DNA of 64,000 bases from Flavobacterium album (GCF_003096035.1 NZ_CP029186.1:2183001-2247000); one strand, 5' to 3'; shown: positions 8,801 to 17,787, counted from the first letter of the stretch. The notes: a model not told the origin generated them from the sequence alone. Numbers and translations: made by a program.

Positions 8801-11800
8801 GGTTGTAACAATGGGTGCTTCCGGATATACCGTAGCTTATTATGCGTCACTTAACGATGCACAAAACCCAACGCCGGATAACTACCTTCATTCGCCATAC
8901 CTTTCTCCTACCGCTACAATATATGCGAGGGTAGAGAACGTAATTACAGGATGTGTTGTTATCGCGACTGTAGACCTTGAAGTGCTTCCTGCACCGATAG
9001 CGCCTGACCAGGCACCGCTGGAAGAGTGTGATTTCAATAATGATAATGTAGCAACCTTCAATATCCAGACAGCTCTTGATAACATCATAGCTCAAATGGG
9101 AGGAAATGTTACACTTTCAACACATGAAACAATGAATGATGCCCTGTTTGGGACGAATTCTATTGAAGGCAACCCGCTGCTTAATATTTCAGCATACAAC
9201 AATGTATATGCGCTAACAACAGGTGGGGTGCAGACACTATATATAGTAGTAAAAAGCGCATTTACCGACTGTTTCGACATCGTGCCTTTACAGCTGATAG
9301 TTCACCCGGTACCGGTAGCTACAGAGCCGGAGCCTTATTTGCTTTGCGATAACGGCAATAACGATAACGATGGTATTGCAACATTCGACCTTACAACCAG
9401 GGAAGCAGAGATACTGGGCACTATCGACCCAACCGCCTTTAGCATTGCTTTCTATACAAGTGAAAATGGAGCTAAAAATGATATTGCCGGAGACCGTATA
9501 AATACACCTGCATCTTATAGCACTGCCAGCAGGTCAGTTTGGGCAAGGGTAACCAATAATACAACAGGCTGTTATGATGTAGTAGAGCTCGAACTTATCG
9601 TGAACCCGCTTCCGGTAGCCAACCAGCCTACACCATATACATTATGCGATACCACAAATTTTGGTGATGAGAGGGAAGTATTCGATCTTACTACGAAAAT
9701 TGACGAGATCATTACTGTATCGGGAGTGCCGCAATCGGGTATCAATACAACTTTCTACCACACTTATGATGATGCGGTAGCAGGTACGAATGCTATTGGA
9801 AACCCTGAAGCTTATACCAATAACGCTGCCGTAGAGACCATTTTTGTAAAAGTGGAGCTTGAGGAAACGGGTTGTTACAGGATAGTGCTTCTTGACCTTA
9901 GGGTAGAACCGCTTCCGATATTGGTGCTTCCAACAGCTGAAGAACTCAATGTTTGTGATACCACAGGCCTTGGTATTGGTGAATTTGACCTTAATGACCT
10001 TTTGGAAGATATGGTTAATGGCGCTCCGAATCTACAGGTGACATTCCACCTTACAAACCAGGACGCTATAGACAATGTAAATGCAATACCAAATACAAGC
10101 AACTACCAAAATGTAAATCCATTTGTGCAGATGATTTATGTAAGGGTTGAAAACACGGTAACGGGATGTACAAATGCCACGCCTTATGTGTTGACGCTTA
10201 CGGTAACGCCTGCACCTATAGCACCGGAAGATCTTGAGGATCTTGTGCAATGTGACGACCAGGACAACAACGGACAGGATGGTAAGGCTTACTTTGACCT
10301 GACACAGCAGGATGCAATTATTTATGCTGCCATGAACAGGGATCCTTCAACGCTGACAATACAATACTTTACCAGCGAAGCCAATGCACAGAATGGCGTT
10401 CCACGGATTACTAACCCTTCGCACTACAACGGTACGAACGGGCAGACAATCTGGGTAAGGGTACAGACACCGGGTACAGAATGTTTTAGTGTTACAAGTT
10501 TCGACCTTGAATTGAACATGCCGCTGCTGCTTACGCAACCTACCATGCTGACCGTTTGTAATGAGAGCCTGTATGCTCCTGACGGTACTTATATAGGAAA
10601 TGACGGCATAGCACAGTTTGACCTTACTACTAAAGATGAGGAGATACTTGGACAGTACGGAATAGGACAAGGCAATACAGTTGCTTACTACGAATTGGAC
10701 CCAAGGGTTACATCTGATGTGACGCCTATACCAAATCCTGAAACGTATACCAATCCGGCACCACCGGCAGGTAACCCTAAAACATTGTATGTAATGGTTA
10801 CTACACCGGAAGGATGTAAGAGCTATACAACACTTACTATTAAAGTACTTCCGCTGCCTCAACCGGATCAGGATGTCGAGCCGCTTGAACTGTGTGACGT
10901 GAATGGCTCTGGTGACGGACAGGAAATATTTGACCTTACCGATGCGGAAACCGACATAAGGGATAATGATTTCAACATGGTGTTGACATACTATGAAACT
11001 GAAGAAGATGCCAACAACAGGACAAACCCTATATTGAACTATACAGCTTACAATAGCGGCAACGCTACGATCTGGGTAAGGGCAGAGGCTAATACTCAGG
11101 ATCCGACTAACCCTGTATGCTTCACGATCACGCATTTTGACCTTATCGTGAACCCGCTTCCGGTATTGGGTGAGGCAGGTGTTATAGCGCCTTACGCAAT
11201 ATGTGAGCAGAATACAGACGGTATTGCTACGTTCGATTTCAATACCCATATGGATGAAATCCTTGGTGCAAATACCGATCCTGCCGATTATACTGTTACG
11301 TTCTACCGCAACGCGGCAGATCAGGGCCTCGGAATTGCAATGCCATACATCTATACCAATACAAGTTCTCCTAACCAGCAGAACATACTTGTAGAGGTTG
11401 TGAATAATGATACAGAATGTACTATCACAGCGCCGCTTACACTATTGGTGGAAGAAGCTGCGACAGCCAACCCTATTACGGAGACGTTCTTTGAATGTGA
11501 CTACGATGGTACTAACGATGGTATATTTACCTTCGACCTTACACGTGCAGATGACGATGCCCTTGGCACGCAGAACCCTGCTAATTACAGTGTAACTTAC
11601 TATACCAGCCTTGAAGATGCGGAAGCAGGAGAGAATGCGATAGCAAACCCTACAGCTTACCAAAACACGCCTGATTACCAAATGATCTGGGTAAGGGTAA
11701 CCAACGAGTCAACCGTAAGCGGATGTCATGAGGTGACTACATTGGAGCTGTTTGTGGAGCGTATACCGGAGCCGAGCCTGGAAGGTGGTACAATATGTGT

Positions 11801-12521
11801 GAATTTTGATACACAGGAAGTACTGCGTCCTCATCCGATGGACAGCGGACTGGATGCTACCCATACTTTTGTATGGTACCACGATGGCGCTGTAATCCCG
11901 GGTGCTACAGGCCCTACGTATACAGCAACTGCTGCAGGTGAATATACTGTAGTAGCTACAAGTGCGACAGGATGTGTATCTGACCCTATTGCTCCGGTAA
12001 CGGTACTTCGCAGTGGCCCTGCAAGCCCTATCGGTATCGGTTATGTGGTAAGCAACGCATTTAGCGATGAGCAGATCATTACCGTACTTGCACAAGGTTA
12101 TGGCGAATACCAGTACCAGCTTGATAATGGGCCTTGGCAAAACTCGAATGTGTTTACCAATGTGTACGCCGGGCCGCACGAGATCCACGTACGTGACATT
12201 TCTACAGACGATCCTTGTGACGAATTCAATATGCTTCTTGAAGATGTAAGCGTTATTGATTACCCGAACTTCTTTACACCAAATGGTGATGGTTACCATG
12301 ATTACTGGAACATCATTGGCATGAAGAATTTTGAAGACGTAAAAATTTATATCTTCGACCGTTATGGTAAACTAATGAAACAGATTTCCCCTGCAGGAGA
12401 CGGATGGGATGGTACCTACAATGGCTACCCTGTTCTTGCAGATGACTACTGGTTCACAGTTACCTACAGGGAAGGAGACGTAACTAAAGAATTCAAGGCC
12501 CACTTCGCACTTAAGCGATAA
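5847..12521 (+). CDS. Very large repetitive surface protein with P-domain-like module and type B T9SS C-terminal domain
   Basis: 2224 residues. Order: signal peptide (1-20, ending LNAQ); an Ig-like region; a proprotein-convertase P-domain-like module (about 165-305, with SDLGFYLIGPNG and GGWAVQIYDCIGADVGKL); then about fourteen ~95-residue repeats, each with a pattern like CDxNxDGxxxFDLT, a VTYYxSxxDA strand, IWVRVxN and a closing VNPLPV. Two divergent repeats of another type (FTGPNGTGTQ, YTGHDGTGTQ) follow repeat 2. An Ig-like domain (about 2005-2060) precedes the C-terminal gliding-motility-associated sorting domain (FFTPNGDGYHDYW to FALKR). It is probably exported by the type IX system and displayed on the surface as an adhesin; the ligand is unknown. 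The paired cysteines in each repeat suggest disulphides. Confidence 0.88.
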   Translation: MKKIISLALFLLCSLALNAQITPNGNSGSATTAYTNGTPNDPIYIWCNEGLSATTGSLTATYAAATGPFTFKWYYHNQANSSWALYTTQTGTSSTISNLPSDGYRVQIYSGTTLLACYNAWVWNLNVQMTASNQPSGCDTTNLSGTVQTTGSFTYYNPPPPEAIITPTTQISVTFNATHTYVSDLGFYLIGPNGVTIPLMPNPGQTGNPGGGICNSSDNVINFTLNNTSTNFIDVCDPDVPLSGTWGGYLAGNPLVPTPINWAAFYGVNAAAGGWAVQIYDCIGADVGKLTSASITFTNLDATCNAQQSISYTSGNIANLPTSVINDNSCSPSTASIFTVPISPALSTPITITASGTGSGGTTGTNVMWDAAVPIANAAALNTSASGIPVGTTIFTLTASVGYGNAVCTYSKTTGFTREPIILGEPEDIIVCAVGQPPYSFDLTQNNDEILNGLDPVINEVTFYTNAFDADNGFNAIPASETTNYETDGTEQEIWARVTNYFTDCHEITSFIIKASPAPLANSPVDQQLCDNDNNGSEIFDLTTLDGDALAGQDPNDFVVSYHTTLNGATQNTQLVNTPTAVPVTDGQVVYIRVTSAGNEDCYATSSVKFIITPKPVVVVPADAYACSDTGYTLPALTVGNYFTGPNGTGTQLTAGTVINTTQIIYVYAQSNTTPNNCTDEGSFTVTINPLPVVDEPAWVTACESFFLDPLSSPDQHYYTGHDGTGTQYDAGQEITDDAVLYIYQQTGTAATVICSDEYEFRVKIDKRPVLVPAAEIEVCDDDFDGLATFDLTPAGTEVVDGASGVVVSYHTSEFNAQYNLQPIQQPDAYQAPTSIVYIRAIKASSTTDCYSIQSVQLTVQPKPAVSPISAYVVCDDNNAPDGVEYFDLTTKTPEVTSNPDVTVTYYPTQQDAIDDTAEITDAGNYQSGNATVWVRLESSFGCFNTTSFELVVNPLPVVNTNMDPFYSCEEQPGEGLFDLSQIDPVVTMGASGYTVAYYASLNDAQNPTPDNYLHSPYLSPTATIYARVENVITGCVVIATVDLEVLPAPIAPDQAPLEECDFNNDNVATFNIQTALDNIIAQMGGNVTLSTHETMNDALFGTNSIEGNPLLNISAYNNVYALTTGGVQTLYIVVKSAFTDCFDIVPLQLIVHPVPVATEPEPYLLCDNGNNDNDGIATFDLTTREAEILGTIDPTAFSIAFYTSENGAKNDIAGDRINTPASYSTASRSVWARVTNNTTGCYDVVELELIVNPLPVANQPTPYTLCDTTNFGDEREVFDLTTKIDEIITVSGVPQSGINTTFYHTYDDAVAGTNAIGNPEAYTNNAAVETIFVKVELEETGCYRIVLLDLRVEPLPILVLPTAEELNVCDTTGLGIGEFDLNDLLEDMVNGAPNLQVTFHLTNQDAIDNVNAIPNTSNYQNVNPFVQMIYVRVENTVTGCTNATPYVLTLTVTPAPIAPEDLEDLVQCDDQDNNGQDGKAYFDLTQQDAIIYAAMNRDPSTLTIQYFTSEANAQNGVPRITNPSHYNGTNGQTIWVRVQTPGTECFSVTSFDLELNMPLLLTQPTMLTVCNESLYAPDGTYIGNDGIAQFDLTTKDEEILGQYGIGQGNTVAYYELDPRVTSDVTPIPNPETYTNPAPPAGNPKTLYVMVTTPEGCKSYTTLTIKVLPLPQPDQDVEPLELCDVNGSGDGQEIFDLTDAETDIRDNDFNMVLTYYETEEDANNRTNPILNYTAYNSGNATIWVRAEANTQDPTNPVCFTITHFDLIVNPLPVLGEAGVIAPYAICEQNTDGIATFDFNTHMDEILGANTDPADYTVTFYRNAADQGLGIAMPYIYTNTSSPNQQNILVEVVNNDTECTITAPLTLLVEEAATANPITETFFECDYDGTNDGIFTFDLTRADDDALGTQNPANYSVTYYTSLEDAEAGENAIANPTAYQNTPDYQMIWVRVTNESTVSGCHEVTTLELFVERIPEPSLEGGTICVNFDTQEVLRPHPMDSGLDATHTFVWYHDGAVIPGATGPTYTATAAGEYTVVATSATGCVSDPIAPVTVLRSGPASPIGIGYVVSNAFSDEQIITVLAQGYGEYQYQLDNGPWQNSNVFTNVYAGPHEIHVRDISTDDPCDEFNMLLEDVSVIDYPNFFTPNGDGYHDYWNIIGMKNFEDVKIYIFDRYGKLMKQISPAGDGWDGTYNGYPVLADDYWFTVTYREGDVTKEFKAHFALKR

Positions 12522-12540
12522 TAAGCCAACCTGAATAACA

Positions 12541-12569
12541 AAAGGGCATCCGCATAGGGTGCCCTTTTT
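12541..12569 (+). terminator. Terminator after the large surface protein gene
   Basis: The stem AAAGGGCA / TGCCCTTT (12541-12548 with 12560-12567) is followed by TTG, 20 bases after the stop codon. Confidence 0.85.
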
Positions 12570-12590
12570 GCATTTATAAGATTTTGTATT

Positions 12591-12785
12591 TTGGGCGTGT
12601 CGCTTTCGCAAGCCTGCCTTTGCCGGCCGGCAGGCTACAGCGTCAGGCTATCGGCTTTATCTGCTCCGTGCCTCCGCAGTATATCGCCTCTATCCTTCAC
12701 GCGGGCTACACTCGAACCGATAAGCGTGTCGGAGCAGGCACGTTCTGGCTTCCCTCTCCTGTAGACGGGCTTGGGGTGGGGTCTA
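12591..12785. repeat. Intergenic repeat, family A (with nested palindrome), fused to a family B end
   Basis: Non-coding stretch starting TTGGGCGTGTC, containing ATCTGCTCCGTGCCTCCGCA and CCTTCACGCGGGCTAC. Related copies occur at 25018-25165, 34727-34850 and 55596-55705. A palindromic block of 26 bases with AGCCTGCC / GGCAGGCT ends lies at 12611-12636. The right end (12748-12785: CCCTCTCCTG, then CTTGGGGTGGGG) matches the family B repeat at 33176 and 52549. No open frame is supported here. Confidence 0.65.
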
Positions 12786-12840
12786 TTTACATTTCAATTT
12801 AAAAATTTGTCAAATAGGTGTAATTCGTGGCTAATAATAC

Positions 12841-12848
12841 TATCTTTG
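12841..12848 (+). promoter_or_regulatory. Putative -7 box driving the cobalamin riboswitch operon
   Basis: TATCTTTG followed by CC, the Bacteroidota -7 consensus, a few bases before the folded leader begins. No canonical TTTG was found at 18-21 bases upstream. Confidence 0.55.
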
Positions 12849-12854
12849 CCGCAC

Positions 12855-13040
12855 TTAAGGTTGCGGCGCATTTTTCGGCGTGCCGCATTAAAAGGGAACC
12901 GGGTTAAAATCCCGGGCTGTTCCCGCAACTGTAAGCTTACCCTGATTATCGGGGGGCTGTTGTTAACTCCAAACCACTGTTTTCGGACGGGAAGGTAAAC
13001 AACAGTACGCAAGCCAGGAGACCTGCCTTGAGTGTAACTA
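12855..13040 (+). promoter_or_regulatory. Cobalamin (AdoCbl) riboswitch
   Basis: The leader carries the conserved blocks of the cobalamin class in order: AAAGGGAACCGGGTTAAAAT (from 12890), CCCGGGCTGTTCCCGCAACTGTAA (to 12934), and the distal GCCAGGAGACCTGCC (13013-13027). The P3-P6 core and a long variable arm (about 12935-13012) separate them. It lies directly upstream of a TonB-dependent receptor and would repress receptor and lipoprotein synthesis when cobalamin is plentiful. No clear terminator follows, so control of translation is the likelier mode. Confidence 0.93.
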
Positions 13041-13074
13041 ATATCGGGCTTTCGGGAAAAAAGGCTCAGGGATT

Positions 13075-14904
13075 ATGACACTTAAAAAGATTATCTTACC
13101 GTTTTTGCTGCTCCTGTGCCATGTCCTGTTGGCGCAGAATGATGCTGTTGTGCAATTAAAGGAAGTTATCATTTCGGATGCGCAGCTCCATGATTTCTCC
13201 ACAACACAGTCCACCCAAAAGCTTACCGACTCAGTTATCCACAAAAATGCAGCCTCGCTTACGTCCCTGTTGCAATACAACACAGTCATTTACTTTAAGG
13301 AGAACGGGCTTGGCATGGTATCTTCGCCGTCATTTAGAGGCACCAGTGCACAACAGACTGCCGTGATATGGAACGGCATCAACATCAATTCGCAGCTTAA
13401 TGGACTGACAGATTTCAATATACTCAATGCCCGCGATTTCAATTCGGTTACCGTGAGGGCAGGCGGGGGCAGCGTTATTTATGGAAGCAGCGCTATTGGC
13501 GGGAGCATCCACCTGAACAGCGAACTGGAATTTGGTTCTAAATTCATTAATAACCTGCGCGTAGATTACGGCAGCTTCAATACGTTCGGGGCCAATTATA
13601 ACCTGAAAGCTTCGGGTGAAAAATTCAGCACCGATGTAAGCATAAGCAGGAACAGCTCTGATAACGATTATCGCTATCCCGGAACGGACATAAAAAACGA
13701 CAACGGTCAATACTACAATACAAGCGTTAATACGGCTTTTGCCTATAAGATAAACGACAGGAACCTGCTCAGGCTTTACAGTTATGCCTACGATGGCAAA
13801 AGGCATTTCTCCCGTACGCTGGCTGCGCCTTCACGCAGCATGTATGACGATACCAATACAAGGAACCTGCTGGAATGGGACGGTTTTTACAACCGTTTTA
13901 CTTCTAAGATAAAAGTGGCCTACCTTGAGGAAAAGTACAAGTACTTTGAGAATTTCCGAAATGGCAATTTCACATTCGGCAAAGTGAAGACCTTTATCGG
14001 GAAATACGACCTTACGTATGATGTATCAAATAAAATCAGGCTGAACACCATTATTGACTATACCCAAAACAATGGAGAGGGCTCAGATATTCTTTCAAAA
14101 AAGAGGGATATCGGATCGGGCAGCCTGCTGATGAAGCATCAGGTAACAGAGAAAATACAATACGAGTTGGGCATCCGCAAAGAGATTACCAATGCCTACG
14201 AGAGCCCGTTGCTATTTTCGGCGGGAACCAATATCGCCTTAACGAACTTTTACAACATAAAGCTGAACGCCTCGCGCAATTTCAGGATACCTACATTCAA
14301 CGACCTGTACTGGCAGGGCAGCGGTAACCCCAACCTGAAACCCGAAAGCTCCTGTCAGGCAGAGTTAGGCAATGTGTTTCACTTCAGTAATATTACGTTT
14401 ACCCTTACCGGTTATTATATAAAACTGACCGATATGCTGCGATGGGTACCGTCAGCCGGCGGAATCTGGAGGCCGGAGAATGTTGGCAAAGTAAACAATT
14501 ACGGCCTCGAATCTATCCTCAACTGGAAAAAGAAAATAGGAGGAGGCCAGCTGGAGTTCAATGGCACCTATGCTTACACCGTTTCCCGCGAAGACGGCAA
14601 AAGCGAGCAACTTATCTATGTGCCTTTCCATAAGGCCACGGCATCATTGGCCTATGACTGTAAAGGATTTTCAGCCTATTACCGCCACATGTTCAACGGG
14701 GAAGTATTTACCAGTTCCGACAACGCTTATAAAATCGATGCCTGGAATGTTTCGGGTATTGGCGCCGAATATACCTTCAAAGTGCTCTCCGGCCTGTCCC
14801 TCGGCGCGCAGGTAAACAACCTCTGGAACGAAGAATACCAAAATGTGTCCGTGCGCCCTATGCCCGGACGCTATTACAACACATACCTTAATTTTAAATT
14901 CTAA
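13075..14904 (+). CDS. btuB: TonB-dependent outer-membrane receptor, vitamin B12 type
   Basis: 609 residues. A signal peptide (about 1-21) is followed by a TonB-box-like segment (VVQLKEVIISD), a plug domain (about 45-145, with SFRGTSAQQTAVIWNGI and GGGSVIYGSSAIGGSIHL) and a ~450-residue beta-barrel ending in the aromatic terminus YLNFKF. It lies 35 bases after a cobalamin riboswitch, so cobalamin or a corrinoid is the likely substrate. The next gene encodes a BtuG-like propeller lipoprotein 3 bases downstream. The barrel is about the size of E. coli BtuB. There is no carboxypeptidase-like N-terminal domain as in SusC proteins. Confidence 0.9.
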   Translation: MTLKKIILPFLLLLCHVLLAQNDAVVQLKEVIISDAQLHDFSTTQSTQKLTDSVIHKNAASLTSLLQYNTVIYFKENGLGMVSSPSFRGTSAQQTAVIWNGININSQLNGLTDFNILNARDFNSVTVRAGGGSVIYGSSAIGGSIHLNSELEFGSKFINNLRVDYGSFNTFGANYNLKASGEKFSTDVSISRNSSDNDYRYPGTDIKNDNGQYYNTSVNTAFAYKINDRNLLRLYSYAYDGKRHFSRTLAAPSRSMYDDTNTRNLLEWDGFYNRFTSKIKVAYLEEKYKYFENFRNGNFTFGKVKTFIGKYDLTYDVSNKIRLNTIIDYTQNNGEGSDILSKKRDIGSGSLLMKHQVTEKIQYELGIRKEITNAYESPLLFSAGTNIALTNFYNIKLNASRNFRIPTFNDLYWQGSGNPNLKPESSCQAELGNVFHFSNITFTLTGYYIKLTDMLRWVPSAGGIWRPENVGKVNNYGLESILNWKKKIGGGQLEFNGTYAYTVSREDGKSEQLIYVPFHKATASLAYDCKGFSAYYRHMFNGEVFTSSDNAYKIDAWNVSGIGAEYTFKVLSGLSLGAQVNNLWNEEYQNVSVRPMPGRYYNTYLNFKF

Positions 14905-14907
14905 TAT

Positions 14908-15981
14908 ATGAAAATCAACAAACTAGTACTTACGGCGCTTGCAGGCTCACTATTATTCGTATCGTGTAGCGATGACGATTCTGCCAATGCACCTTCGGGC
15001 GCTTATGACAACGGCCTTTTGATCATCAACCAGGGGAACTTCGGCCATGGTAATTCGGAAGTTTCTTTTCTTTCTGATGCAATGGAATTGGAAAACACCA
15101 TTTATTCTGCTGTGAATTCCGGCGCTTTGTTAGGCGATACGGGCCAGGATATTGGCTTTAAAGACGATCTTGCTTATATTGTGATGAACGGCTCTAACAC
15201 GGTACAGATTGTGAACCGCTATACATTCGCCCATGTGGCCACTATCAGCGAGGGGCTTTATAACCCCAGGTATATTGCCTTTGAGAACAATAAGGCCTAT
15301 GTAACCAACTGGGGCGATGGCAACGTTACCACCGATGACTTTGTAGCCGTTATTGACCTTTCCACAAATACCGTTACTTCTGAGATCGCGGTAGCAGAAG
15401 GCCCGGAGCGCATTATTGAAGAAGAAGGGAAACTCTACGTGACGCACAAAGGCGGCTTTGGTTATGGCAGCTCTGTTACGGTAATCAATAGTGCTACCAA
15501 TGCGGTTCTAACCTCTATTCCCGTTGGCGATGTGCCTAATACCATGTTTGAAGATAACGGCAAGCTGTATGTAATGTGTGAGGGCAAGCCTTCATGGGCA
15601 GGTACCGAGACTGCGGGAAGCCTGAAGGTAATTAATATGTCAAACAATACGGTAGCCACAACTATGGCATTTGCAGGCATGAGCCACCCGACCAATCTGG
15701 TGAAGGATGGTAACAAGATCTATTTTACCGAAGGATCTGATATCTACAGCATGGCACAAAATGCTACAACGCTTCCGGCCGAACCGCTCTTTACTACAGA
15801 AGACCAGGGCGTATATGGCGTATCTGCCTTTGCTGTAGGGAATGGGCACATTTATGTTGGCGATGCACGGGATTATAACTCAAATGGCAAAGTCTACGTA
15901 TACTCGCTTACAGGCGCATTAGAGCAGAACGGCACGTTTACTGTTGGTGTGACACCGGGAGGATTTTATTTTAATGACTAA
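14908..15981 (+). CDS. YncE/DUF5074-type beta-propeller lipoprotein, probable BtuG-like cobalamin-binding protein
   Basis: 357 residues. A lipoprotein signal ends in LLFVSCSDDDS with Cys20; the acidic run after the Cys resembles a Bacteroidota surface-lipoprotein export signal. The rest is a beta-propeller of YncE type, with repeats such as DTGQDIGFKDDLAYIVMNGS, NKAYVTNWGDGN and GKLYVTHKGGFG. In Bacteroides, BtuG proteins are surface propeller lipoproteins that bind cobalamin and cap BtuB. The same order (riboswitch, BtuB-like receptor, propeller lipoprotein) appears here with a 3-base gap, so a cobalamin-capturing lid is inferred. Direct binding is not shown by the sequence. Confidence 0.82.
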   Translation: MKINKLVLTALAGSLLFVSCSDDDSANAPSGAYDNGLLIINQGNFGHGNSEVSFLSDAMELENTIYSAVNSGALLGDTGQDIGFKDDLAYIVMNGSNTVQIVNRYTFAHVATISEGLYNPRYIAFENNKAYVTNWGDGNVTTDDFVAVIDLSTNTVTSEIAVAEGPERIIEEEGKLYVTHKGGFGYGSSVTVINSATNAVLTSIPVGDVPNTMFEDNGKLYVMCEGKPSWAGTETAGSLKVINMSNNTVATTMAFAGMSHPTNLVKDGNKIYFTEGSDIYSMAQNATTLPAEPLFTTEDQGVYGVSAFAVGNGHIYVGDARDYNSNGKVYVYSLTGALEQNGTFTVGVTPGGFYFND

Positions 15982-16012
15982 ATAAGTTCTGTCATCAATC
16001 ATTATAATGAGA

Positions 16013-16051
16013 AGAGCGGCTGTCCGGAAGGGCAGCCGCTCTCTGTTTTTA
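16013..16051 (+). terminator. Terminator of the btuB operon
   Basis: The perfect stem AGAGCGGCTG / CAGCCGCTCT (16013-16022 with 16033-16042) is followed by CTGTTTTT. Confidence 0.88.
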
Positions 16052-16064
16052 TTGTCTATGGATA

Positions 16065-16182
16065 ACACACCCCTGGCCCCTCTCAAGAGGGGAAGAGCTA
16101 CACGCATGACGATAAGCGTACGCATTTGGATTTGAGTAAGCACATCCGAGTGTTCCCCTCTTGAGAGGGGTCAGGGGTGTGT
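16065..16182. repeat. Long inverted repeat, family B
   Basis: Two 30-base arms (16065-16094 and 16153-16182) are inverted copies differing at one position. They start ACACACCCCTG and contain CCCCTCTCAAGAGGGGAA, itself palindromic. The 58-base loop includes AGCTACAC and CGATAAGCGTACGC. Related CTCTTCCCCTCC-type sequences occur at 24872, 33176 and 52549. It has no coding potential. Confidence 0.8.
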
Positions 16183-16236
16183 CTTTTAGGGCTTATTGAC
16201 TGGCAAGCTTATTAAGGAAATATCCATAACTCTGTT

Positions 16237-17678
16237 CTACGGTATCGGCTGCAATCCCACAGACCCCTCCGGCATTTCCTCAATATACATTTCGGTACCG
16301 AAGCGCTGCATGTTTTTCGAGTCCTTAAAGTTCTTATACTTTTTGGCGGGAGCCAAACCATGACGGCCATTGCTTGTTATGTCAGCTATGGCGGCGGCAA
16401 ACAAAGGTTCGTTAGGATCGCCCAGCACACCCATATTGCCAAAGTCTTCCTGCAGTTCTATCTGTGGCGCGATACCCGCGCTATAATCGCCAAACCCATC
16501 GGCATTAACTGTTTTAAGCACTATAGGCTGCATGGCATAGCGGTGGCTGCCGTTGCGGTGGCTCTTGGAGAAATCGGGCGAATCGTAAAGCGTTACCGAT
16601 CCCACGTTTTTACCGGTGGTAACATCCCCAACAACTACTACGTCGATATACGGCTTAAGGCAATTGATCACCAGCTCGCTTGCCGATGCTGTAGAGCGCG
16701 AGGTGAGTATATGTATTTTGCTAAGGTGAAGGCTGTTGATGGCCTGTCCGCCGGAAAGCTGGTTGGTAAACATGTTCTTCAAAGCTTCGGGGTTGCTATC
16801 TTCATAATGGGCCTGCAGCTTGGCATTCCATTGCTGTTTGGCAAAAAGCTGCCCGTTGAACTGCCCGGTAATCATACTGCCCAGATAGGTTGCCGTCCTG
16901 ACAGACCCACCAGAATTGTAGCGAAGGTCCAACACCAGGTCGGTAATATTCTGCGAAGCCAGTTGCGCAAAGGCACCATTCAGGTCGGCATCATAATTAC
17001 TAAAGAACCCATTGTACATAAAGTAGCCTATCCTGTGACTGCCCTGCTCTGTGACCTGTACGGTATAAACTGGATTTTCAGCATACTGCGACTTGGTAAG
17101 GCTTACTGATGTACCTGTTGGTGTTATCGTACCATCATTATAGGTAGCAAGGTTAAGGGTATAGCTGTCGGAACTCAGGAGGCTCTGGTAGTTGCCCACC
17201 GTCAGTGGCGTATCATTTACCGCATAAAAAATATCGCCCCTGTGGATATCCTTTGATGAAGCATCAGAATTGGGCATAATGTAGCGCACATAGCCGAAAA
17301 TACCGGTTTGTGTGTCGTCGGTATAAACAAGGCCAAATTCTACGCCATTGCTTTTTACTACGCCCTGCAATGCATTTTCGAGCACATTGAAATCGGGCAC
17401 GATCACGCTCCAGCGGTCTACGACCCCGCGCTGGTACAGCAGGCTTTCAAAAGGTCTTCAGGCCTGGAAAAAGTCTCGAGGTAGGAATTAAGCTCTCCCT
17501 GGTTGGCAAAGCGGTCATCGGAAAGATCGGGCACATCGGCCTGCCATAAATAATACAGGTTGAGGCCTTTCCATATAAAGTCGTTTACAGGTACAGCATT
17601 GTCGTCCATGTCTTCGCACGCCTGGAAGGCAAAAGCGCCAACCAGCAGCGAAGCCAGTAATAATCGCATCTTTTTCAT
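16237..17678 (-). pseudogene. S41 family C-terminal processing peptidase lipoprotein, frameshifted
   Basis: From ATG 17678 a lipoprotein signal (LLASLLVGAFAFQACEDMDD) leads into the usual S41 N-terminal helix bundle (LNLYYLWQADVPDLSDDRFA), but this frame stops at 17418. The next frame (stop at 16237) continues with ESLLYQRGVVDRWSVIVPD, a PDZ-like region and the protease core with TSRSTASASE (catalytic Ser) and TTGKNVGS (Lys). Adding one base to the A4 run at 17449-17452 (T4 in the coding strand) restores one ~480-residue protein. The frame is otherwise intact, so this is a recent lesion or a sequencing error. It is divergent from an ECF sigma gene. Confidence 0.88.
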
Positions 17679-17787
17679 TATAGCAGATTTAATAGAACGT
17701 AAATTTAAATAATTTTGATATAGCTTGTAACAAAAATTATCCCAATTCGTCTTCCTTTTATAAACCGATAACAAACCACCATCAGTA

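Noticed and set aside
10347..11249. 300-residue minus-strand frame inside the large surface protein gene
   Set aside because: Antisense shadow of the repeats: basic, Cys/Arg/Tyr-rich product with no domain; the plus frame is clearly the coding one.
12591..12785. Possible small gene (open frames of 72-75 codons)
   Set aside because: The frames lie entirely in repeat sequence shared with other intergenic regions and have no start signals.
16360..17109. 249-residue plus-strand frame opposite the S41 peptidase
   Set aside because: Antisense shadow; the peptidase motifs are on the minus strand.
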